Source of the DNA: an uncultured Oscillospiraceae bacterium
Lineage (GTDB): Bacteria > Bacillota > Clostridia > Oscillospirales > Acutalibacteraceae
Assembly (NCBI GenBank): GCA_902462665.1
Contig: CABQCM010000016.1
Location: 1-10,268 of the forward strand
DNA: 10,268 nucleotides
Reading direction: 5' to 3'
The notes beneath the pieces are model-generated. The model had not been told where the DNA came from and made no database searches. It worked only from the letters and a program-made list of their open reading frames with translations. Of the stretch, positions 5,221 through 10,268 are shown one piece after another (the stretch's first letter is position 1; the number at the start of each line of letters is the position of its first letter). Made by a program: the position numbers and the translations under genes.

Positions 5221-6891
5221 TTAGGATGGCAGACGTGAGCTTTCCCCCACGCCGCTTTCATTGAGTACCAATAGGTCGCCGGCGCGTATCTTGGTGCTCC
5301 CGTTTGGAATTACGGTTTTGTTCCCCCGTCGAATGAGAATGATAAGCATTTCGCGGGGTAGGCCAAGTTGAGAGATGCGTTGTCCGCACCAGTCGTGATC
5401 CTCGTCGACGGCCACCTCGGTCAGCTTGATTTTGCCGTCGTCACGATAGGCCGCGGCGCCCAGCACCAGCTCGTCGCCCTGTCGGATAACCGTGCCGCCG
5501 TCGGGTACCACGTTGCGGGCGGGGGGAGCGTCCCCGCGGCATTCTCCTCTGCCGCGCGAATCCGTCTGGCGCAGGATAAAAATAAGCAGGGTGTCAGGAG
5601 GCAGCGGCAGAGAACGGACCTGCACGCCAATCCAGGGGTGCCCCGGCCCGATTGCCAGACGAATGCACTGCACGGCCGCTTCCTCGGTGTAGTCGTTGAA
5701 GGTCTTGAGCACGTCCCCCTCGGTGTTAATCATGCCCAACTTTCGGGATAACAAGGGCAGGAGGGTCCCCTGCAGAGAGATGGAAAGTAATACAATGAAA
5801 AAGACGATATGAAACACATCGCTTTGCAGGGAATCGCTGCCCACGGTGGCCATGATAGCAAAAACAATGGAGGACGCGCCCCGCAGCCCGGCGAACGAGA
5901 CCACCGCCTGCTGCCGCGCTTTCGAGCGAAAGGGCCATAGAATGGCCATAACCGCCGCCGGGCGGGCAACCAGAGTTAAAAACAAGGCAATGAGCACCGA
6001 GGGGAACAGCACCGCCGGGAGCCGGGATGGAAAGGCAAGCAAACCGAGCGCAAAGAAAATGAGCATCTGCATCAGACTGGTTAACCCATCAAAAAAGTGC
6101 ACTAGGGATTTCTTGTCGGGCAGCTGCTGATTGCCCAGCACAATGCCGGCGAGGTACGCGCTAAGGTAACCGTTGCCCCCCGCCAGGGTGGGTAGAGCGT
6201 AGGACAGCACGGCCACCGCTATCATAAACGCTGCGCTAAGGCCGTCGGCGCCAAAGCGAAAATGGCGTAAAAACCATCCGGTGCCCAGTGCAAGCGCAAC
6301 ACCCACCGCCGTGCCGAATACCACCTGTGAAAAGACCAGCCAGACCATCCCTCCCAACGAGGCGTTTCCCTTCATCAAGGAGAGGATGACGGTGGTGAGC
6401 ATATAGGCCCAGGGATCGTTGCTTCCGCTTTCCACCTCCAGCATGGAGTCGGTATTGTATTTGAGCGACAGCCTGCGGGAGCGCAGCACTGAGAATACCG
6501 ACGCCGCGTCGGTACAGCTGAGCACCGCCCCGATGAGCAGCCCTTCGAGCAGGGGCATTCCCAGGATAAAGTGGCAGAACACACCCGTCAAGCCGCAGGT
6601 CGCGGCCACCCCCACCGAAGAAAGCAGGATAGATTGGGCGGCGACCGGCCGCGCCGTCTTCCATCGGGTACCGAAACCGCCGTAAAACATAATGAAAATC
6701 AGGGCGATGGAGCACACCCGTTCGGCGGCCGCGTAATCGCTGAATTCGATTTTTAACAAACCATCCGAACCGCAGAGCATCCCCAAAAGAATGAAAGCCA
6801 GCAGCATAGGGACGCCAAACCGGCTGGCCAACTTATTGCTCAATACGCAGGCCACGATAGCCAATGCAATCAAAACCAGAATGAACGCCAT
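5221..6891 (-). CDS. CPA-family K+(Na+)/H+ antiporter with two C-terminal RCK_C domains
   Basis: 556 residues. Residues 1 to about 388 form a 12-13-segment membrane domain of NhaP/CvrA type, with GAVLSCTDAASVFSVLR (121-137, TD pair at 127-128), the ion-binding ESGSNDP (154-160, Asn-Asp pair) and SFAGLRGASSIVFAI (332-346). The cytoplasmic tail has two RCK_C (TrkA_C) modules: about 402-480 (PDTLLIFILR ... VVPDGGTVIRQGDELVLGA, with an 18-residue polar insert at about 442-459) and about 486-546 (REMLIILIRRGNKTVIPNGS, IRAGDLLVLNE). Such antiporters expel K+ or Na+ in exchange for protons, and RCK_C domains bind regulatory ligands. In Firmicutes this is often cyclic di-AMP, so that link is known for the family but only inferred here. 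AAGGAGG lies 8 bases before the ATG. The gene is single, diverges from dusB, and no clear terminator precedes the tRNA promoter. Confidence 0.93.
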   Translation of the reverse strand: MAFILVLIALAIVACVLSNKLASRFGVPMLLAFILLGMLCGSDGLLKIEFSDYAAAERVCSIALIFIMFYGGFGTRWKTARPVAAQSILLSSVGVAATCGLTGVFCHFILGMPLLEGLLIGAVLSCTDAASVFSVLRSRRLSLKYNTDSMLEVESGSNDPWAYMLTTVILSLMKGNASLGGMVWLVFSQVVFGTAVGVALALGTGWFLRHFRFGADGLSAAFMIAVAVLSYALPTLAGGNGYLSAYLAGIVLGNQQLPDKKSLVHFFDGLTSLMQMLIFFALGLLAFPSRLPAVLFPSVLIALFLTLVARPAAVMAILWPFRSKARQQAVVSFAGLRGASSIVFAIMATVGSDSLQSDVFHIVFFIVLLSISLQGTLLPLLSRKLGMINTEGDVLKTFNDYTEEAAVQCIRLAIGPGHPWIGVQVRSLPLPPDTLLIFILRQTDSRGRGECRGDAPPARNVVPDGGTVIRQGDELVLGAAAYRDDGKIKLTEVAVDEDHDWCGQRISQLGLPREMLIILIRRGNKTVIPNGSTKIRAGDLLVLNESGVGESSRLPS

Positions 6892-6936
6892 ACCGCTTGC
6901 CTCCTTCCTCTATGAATATATATGCTCCAGTCATCG

Positions 6937-6959
6937 CGCCATGATTTTTTGTCATGGCG
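6937..6959 (-). promoter_or_regulatory. Hairpin in the antiporter leader
   Basis: A perfect 8-bp stem, CGCCATGA (6937-6944) and TCATGGCG (6952-6959), with a 7-nt loop, 46 bp upstream of the antiporter ATG. If transcription starts near the candidate extended -10 at 7031-7039, this hairpin lies in a leader of about 130 nt. It could be a leader-RNA element or a protein operator; no known riboswitch is recognised. Confidence 0.4.
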
Positions 6960-7030
6960 TACAAAGGCTGCCGTAAACCCGGAGTCCGAAACAAGAGAAT
7001 TCTTTGTTCTATGTTGAAATGTTAGGATAT

Positions 7031-7039
7031 ATTGTACCA
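7031..7039 (-). promoter_or_regulatory. Candidate extended -10 for the antiporter gene
   Basis: TGGTACAAT on the minus strand (TGn extended -10 with TACAAT). No good -35 lies 16-18 bp upstream, so this rests on the -10 alone. Confidence 0.3.
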
Positions 7040-7120
7040 CAGATTTTAAATTACAGGGTGCAAAAATTCAAAAAATATGTTAAGATAATGCGTATCTGCG
7101 CGCGTTGACCGCGGCACAAT

Positions 7121-7129
7121 GGGAGAGGA
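7121..7129 (+). promoter_or_regulatory. Ribosome binding site that favours a TTG start for dusB
   Basis: GGGAGAGGA lies seven bases before TTG at 7137. The in-frame ATG at 7119 has no purine-rich site before it (upstream GACCGCGGCACA) and itself overlaps this motif, so the TTG is the likelier start. Confidence 0.6.
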
Positions 7130-7136
7130 TGATTCG

Positions 7137-8123
7137 TTGATTACATTAGGAACGCTTCAAATCAACTGCGGCGCTGCTCTGGCCCCTATGGCGGGAATTG
7201 CCGATCGGGCAATGCGGGAGCTTTGCATGGAATACGGCGCGGCCTTCGCGGTAGGTGAGCTGGCCTCGGCACGAGGCATTTGCCTGTCGGATAGAAAATC
7301 CACCGAATTGCTTTTCGTCTCGCCTCAGGAACGCCCGATGGGAGTGCAGCTTTTTGGCGGCGAGGCAGGCGTTATGGCCGATGCGGCAAAACGCGCCATG
7401 GAATTTGCCCCCGACTTTATCGATATCAACATGGGTTGCCCCGCGCCCAAGGTAGCGGGCAACGGGGGTGGCAGCGCCCTGATGAAGGACCCAGTTCTCG
7501 CGGCCAGCATCGTCAAAGCAGTCGTGCGCGCCGTCGATGTTCCGGTCACCTTTAAAATCCGCGCCGGCTGGGACGGCGAGCATCTCAACGCCGTCGAGCT
7601 GGCCCTGCGTTGTGAGGATGCGGGAGCCGTGATGTGCACCGTACACGGCCGTACCCGCGAGCAGCGATATGCTCCGCCGGTCAATCTGGACATCATCCGT
7701 GACGTAAAGCAGGCCCTTTCAATTCCGGTCATCGGGAATGGGGACATTACCTCGCCCCAGGAGGCGGCCGCCATGCTGGAACATACCGGCTGCGATATGG
7801 TCATGGTCGGGCGCGCAGCAGCCGGCGCCCCTTGGATTTTTCAACAGATTACAGAATATTTGCGTACCGGTAGACTCCTGACTTCCCCGCCCCTGGAGAA
7901 ACGCATGGCGGTACTGCGCCGGCAGGTGGGACGGATGATCGAATACAAAGGAGAAACCATCGCCATGCTTCAGGCACGCAAGCAAGCCTCTTTTTATATG
8001 CGTGGCATTCGCGGAGCCGCACGCCTGCGCACCCTATGCGGCTCTATGCGCTGTATGGACGATCTTGACGCTCTCATTGACGAGGTTCTGGCCTGTGGAG
8101 AAGGCGATCGTGCAGCCGAATAA
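7137..8123 (+). CDS. dusB: tRNA-dihydrouridine synthase, DusB type
   Basis: 328 residues from the TTG at 7137 (334 if the ATG at 7119 is used). It is an FMN-dependent enzyme that reduces specific uridines in the D-loop of tRNA, using NADPH, in the cytoplasm. The TIM-barrel motifs of the family occur in order: LAPMAGIADRAMR (15-27, FMN site), INMGCPAPKV (97-106, catalytic Cys101), GNGGGSALM (108-116), FKIRAGWD (139-146), TVHGRTREQRY (168-178), IGNGDI (199-204) and MVGRAAAGAPWIF (223-235). The last third is the helical tRNA-binding domain, and the length is normal. With the TTG start the N-terminus MITLGTLQIN lines up with the usual short family N-terminus. It is single, divergent from the antiporter, with no clear promoter or terminator of its own seen. 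DusB subtype is from overall motif match rather than alignment. Confidence 0.93.
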   Translation: MITLGTLQINCGAALAPMAGIADRAMRELCMEYGAAFAVGELASARGICLSDRKSTELLFVSPQERPMGVQLFGGEAGVMADAAKRAMEFAPDFIDINMGCPAPKVAGNGGGSALMKDPVLAASIVKAVVRAVDVPVTFKIRAGWDGEHLNAVELALRCEDAGAVMCTVHGRTREQRYAPPVNLDIIRDVKQALSIPVIGNGDITSPQEAAAMLEHTGCDMVMVGRAAAGAPWIFQQITEYLRTGRLLTSPPLEKRMAVLRRQVGRMIEYKGETIAMLQARKQASFYMRGIRGAARLRTLCGSMRCMDDLDALIDEVLACGEGDRAAE

Positions 8124-8428
8124 AGCGACCTCCTGTCCGTTTCTTCCCTCAAATACGTCATCGGCTGTTTGACCACCACATTCTAGCTTTATGATCGCCC
8201 CCTTAGACCAAGCTCGTCTGCTCGTGTGGGCGTGGTTCTTCCCACCGGTTTAAACAAAATGGCGTTGTTACCCATTGCTTGACAAGGGGCAACAACGCCT
8301 ATGGCGGAGCAAAAGGCCGACGCGTAACGTTCTTGGTATTCGCCCAATCTTTGCTTCGAGATAAGGAAAGGCTTGGCGCAAAACGAAGAACCCGTCTTTC
8401 ATCGGCCGCCGGTAGAAATCAAAGTATT
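8124..8428. other. Convergent intergenic gap between dusB and the hydrolase gene
   Basis: No credible gene. The open frames here are antisense extensions of the hydrolase gene with no ribosome binding sites. The gap contains the hairpin at 8261-8299 and a weak GTGGG-N10-CCCAC stem at 8226-8245. Confidence 0.5.
8252..8299 (-). terminator. Intrinsic terminator of the hydrolase gene
   Basis: A 13-bp stem (8261-8273 with 8287-8299) around a 13-nt loop. The single odd pair is G-U on the minus-strand RNA and A-C on the plus strand, and ATTTTGTTT follows on the minus strand, so it serves the minus-strand gene, 130 nt after its stop. It might also stop dusB transcripts, though no U-run follows on that side. 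Confidence 0.65.
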
Positions 8429-9415
8429 TCAAATGGAATCGGCGTCGTCTGTCTTACAGCACTCATTGCGTCGGTTTATCCAGCCGGTGGACAGATCCAT
8501 TGCCGCGCGGGTCGCGTTGGTGCAGTTCAGAGCATTGAGCATGACAAAATCGTGAATGGTACCGCCCAACCGTGCGGAGGTTACATCCACGCCAGCCAGC
8601 CGCAGCCTGCGCGCATAGGCCTCTCCCTCATCGCGCAGCACATCCGCCTCCCCGTTGATTATCATGGCGGGAGGTAATCCGCGAAGTTCTTCCAGGGTGG
8701 CGCGCAGCGGCGACGCGGTGATCTGCGTCCTTTGACGCAGGGAGGGACAATACTGGTTCCAAAACCACATCATTCCCGCCCGGGTAAGATAATAGCCCTT
8801 TGCGAACTGACGGTAAGACGGGGTATCAAAATTACAGTTGGTCACTGGATAATAGAGCAGTTGTTTCTGCAGACAAGGGCCTCCCCGGAATTTGGCCAGC
8901 AGGGTTATGGCCGCAGTCAGATTGCCTCCCACGCTGTCCCCTGCTATCGTCAGGGCATCGAGCCGGCAGCCCCATCCAAGCTGTTGGAACAGCGCCGGAA
9001 GCATACACAAAATACGATAGCACTGCTCCATTGCCACAGGATACCGCGCCTCGGGTGAACGGGTATATTCGGGAAAAACCACAATGGAATTGGTGCGTTC
9101 GGCCAGTTCTCGTACCAGCTTATCGTGGGTGTGCAGACTGCCGAACACCCAACCGGCTCCATGAAGATAATAGATTACATTGGGCGTGCCGGTACAGGAC
9201 TCCGGTCGAATGAAGTGAACGTTAACCTGACCCCATTCGCCTGTATCCACTGGCAGAGTCATTACTACCGCATTGTATCGAAAGACCGGAGTGTTTTGAA
9301 GCTTTTCGAGCGCCTGGCGTCCCTGCTCGGGCGGAAGCTGAAAAATCAGCGGCGGCACGCTGCTTTCCACGCATACCGCTTGGGCGGCCGGTTCCAAAGG
9401 GATTGCTGTTTGCAT
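8429..9415 (-). CDS. Alpha/beta hydrolase, hormone-sensitive-lipase-like esterase
   Basis: 328 residues. The family signatures are HGAGW at 85-89 (oxyanion hole, usually HGGGW), GDSVGGN at 159-165 with nucleophile Ser161, Asp258 in NGEADVLRDEGEAYARRL, and His288 in IHDFVML. Together these give a complete Ser-Asp-His triad. PEYTRSPEARYPVAMEQ (115-131) is the typical segment after the oxyanion strand. Such enzymes cleave acyl or aryl esters; the natural substrate is unknown. There is no signal peptide, so it is probably cytoplasmic. The frame is open to 9541, but the ATG at 9415 is chosen because AAGGAG (9423-9428) lies seven bases before it and the family N-terminus is short. The gene is single, with a terminator 130 nt downstream. 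Confidence 0.9.
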   Translation of the reverse strand: MQTAIPLEPAAQAVCVESSVPPLIFQLPPEQGRQALEKLQNTPVFRYNAVVMTLPVDTGEWGQVNVHFIRPESCTGTPNVIYYLHGAGWVFGSLHTHDKLVRELAERTNSIVVFPEYTRSPEARYPVAMEQCYRILCMLPALFQQLGWGCRLDALTIAGDSVGGNLTAAITLLAKFRGGPCLQKQLLYYPVTNCNFDTPSYRQFAKGYYLTRAGMMWFWNQYCPSLRQRTQITASPLRATLEELRGLPPAMIINGEADVLRDEGEAYARRLRLAGVDVTSARLGGTIHDFVMLNALNCTNATRAAMDLSTGWINRRNECCKTDDADSI

Positions 9416-10011
9416 TCGGATTCTCCTTTTATATAAGGTTTCCGCCAGATAGAGAACATCGGGTTTTGGCAGACAAAATTCCCCTGAAACTAGATGAAAA
9501 GCTTCGGAATACGGCCGTATGCCTACGTTGTTTACCGCCATTTCAAAAATTTTTTGTAAGCCGAAACTGCTTTACACCGAAAACAAGGAATTTTTTTGAA
9601 ACACAAGACAAAAAGCGCAGAAAGACGATCGCCTTTCGAACATTTTTAACGCCGTAGTTCGAAAAAATTCTTGTTTTCGACAGTTTTCTCCCTATCCGGT
9701 GGAAACCAAGACTAGAATGGCAAGAGCGGCCGACGGGCCGGACATACCATTCGATTAAAATAATGCTCCGTGAAACGCATTTCCATTTCAGGGCCAGAAC
9801 GCTGCAATGACAGTGTTCTCCAAAACGAAAAATGTAGGATTTCTTTTGCGGCATTACTATTTCATTTTATGCGCTGGATACCACTTTGGGGACATGCCGT
9901 GGATTCGAAGTGTTTTGTTAAGTTGCACAAAAATCTTCGGGGCACTTGTCGTACAGAAATAACAAATTCGCTCGATTTCACGAAATTCGACTGGCGCAAG
10001 ACCTGAAAAAG
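9416..10011. other. Non-coding region upstream of the hydrolase gene
   Basis: No convincing gene. Two small open frames (9543-9854 minus, 9770-10006 plus) lack ribosome binding sites and have no recognisable domain. A 12-bp perfect palindrome, ATACGGCCGTAT (9509-9520), is about 95 bp upstream of the hydrolase ATG and may be an operator. The inverted repeat at 9578-9679 is the main structure. A hydrolase promoter is not clear; TTGTCT-N17-TCTATC on the minus strand is a weak candidate. Confidence 0.5.
9578..9679. repeat. Large imperfect inverted repeat (about 22-bp arms)
   Basis: The left arm at 9578-9600 (CGAAAACAAGGAATTTTTT then TGAA) and the right arm at 9658-9679 are inverted copies differing by one extra G and one T/C change. 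They enclose 57 bp with only a short inner stem (GAAAG-N8-CTTTC near 9621-9638). It could be a small MITE-like element or the stem of a non-coding RNA; no coding content is seen inside. Confidence 0.6.
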
Positions 10012-10268
10012 TGGTATAATGTCTGCAAAGCAGCCATTATACTTGGATTTTTATCGCTCGCCTACGGCGATAGCGTATTATACCATTCACGCTTCGCGTT
10101 CATGGTATAATGTCCGCAAAGCGGACATTATACTTTGATTTTGATCACCCACCTACGGTGATGGCGTATTATACCATTCACGCTTCGCGTTCATGGTATA
10201 ATGTCCGCAAAATCGGACATTATACTTTGATTTTGATCACCCACCTACGGTGATGGCGTATTATACCA
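10012..10268. repeat. Tandem array of a 91-bp palindrome-rich repeat (runs past window end)
   Basis: Units start at 10012, 10103 and 10194, all beginning TGGTATAATGTC; the third is cut by the window end. Each unit contains hairpin A, GTATAATGTCCGC / GCGGACATTATAC (13 bp, loop AAA in unit 2). It also contains hairpin B, with GGTGAT pairing either with ATCACC or, as GGTG, with CACC around TAC. Hairpin C spans the unit junction: ATTATACCAT, ACGC-TTC-GCGT, ATGGTATAAT. Units 1 and 2 differ at 10 positions, several of them compensatory. There is no open frame and no unique spacer between units. Function is unknown; the total copy number is not visible. Confidence 0.9.

Noticed and set aside
6892..7118. 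ydaO/cyclic di-AMP riboswitch before the antiporter
   Set aside because: The leader is short and has only one clear hairpin; the conserved multi-helix layout of that riboswitch is not recognisable.
8279..8677. Plus-strand 132-codon ORF
   Set aside because: It is largely antisense to the hydrolase gene, begins inside the terminator hairpin and has no ribosome binding site or family resemblance.
9416..9541. 42-residue N-terminal extension of the hydrolase
   Set aside because: The strong AAGGAG site lies within this stretch at the right distance from the ATG at 9415, and the upstream ATG at 9541 has no such site.
9543..9854. Minus-strand 103-codon ORF and plus-strand 78-codon ORF (9770-10006)
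   Set aside because: No ribosome binding sites, unusual composition, no recognisable domains; the first runs through a large inverted repeat.
10012..10268. CRISPR array
   Set aside because: The whole 91-bp unit repeats, with no unique spacers between short identical repeats, and no cas genes are present.

Overview
The window looks like chromosomal DNA of a Gram-positive Clostridia-type bacterium, plausibly a gut Oscillospiraceae or Ruminococcaceae relative. The signs are strong AGGAGG-type ribosome binding sites, TTGAAA-N17-TATAAT promoters, U-tailed intrinsic terminators, two XRE regulators and a MerR/MATE pair of Firmicutes type. The taxonomic guess is inference only.

Left part (1 to about 4955), visibly AT-richer and accessory in content. 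All genes lie on the minus strand: an XRE regulator (65-904), an XRE regulator fused to a zinc ribbon (1316-1765), a GNAT acetyltransferase remnant (2151-2282) followed by about 270 bp of unexplained sequence, a cluster of three hairpins (2298-2457), and a two-gene operon of a MATE efflux pump (3326-4690) and a MerR regulator (2483-3325). The operon promoter has the 19-bp spacer with internal dyad that is typical of MerR-controlled promoters. The MerR protein probably senses a compound and both represses and activates its own operon.

Middle: a complete tRNA-Ser(UGA) gene on the minus strand (4998-5084) with a very good promoter and a perfect 19-bp terminator. Composition changes here from AT-rich to GC-rich. 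A 15-base word in the tRNA terminator recurs at 2356-2370, so the MATE/MerR module is bracketed by a short direct repeat.

Right part (5221 to about 9415), housekeeping-like and GC-richer: a CPA-type cation/proton antiporter with two C-terminal RCK_C (TrkA_C) domains (minus strand), a divergently transcribed DusB-type tRNA-dihydrouridine synthase (plus strand, probable TTG start), and an HSL-family alpha/beta hydrolase (minus strand) with its own terminator.

Right edge (9416-10268): no convincing gene. It holds a large imperfect inverted repeat (9578-9679). After that comes a tandem array of a 91-bp, highly palindromic unit (10012 to the window end, 2.8 copies seen). Substitutions between copies fall on paired positions, as expected if a folded structure is conserved. 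This array is the least explained and most interesting element in the window.
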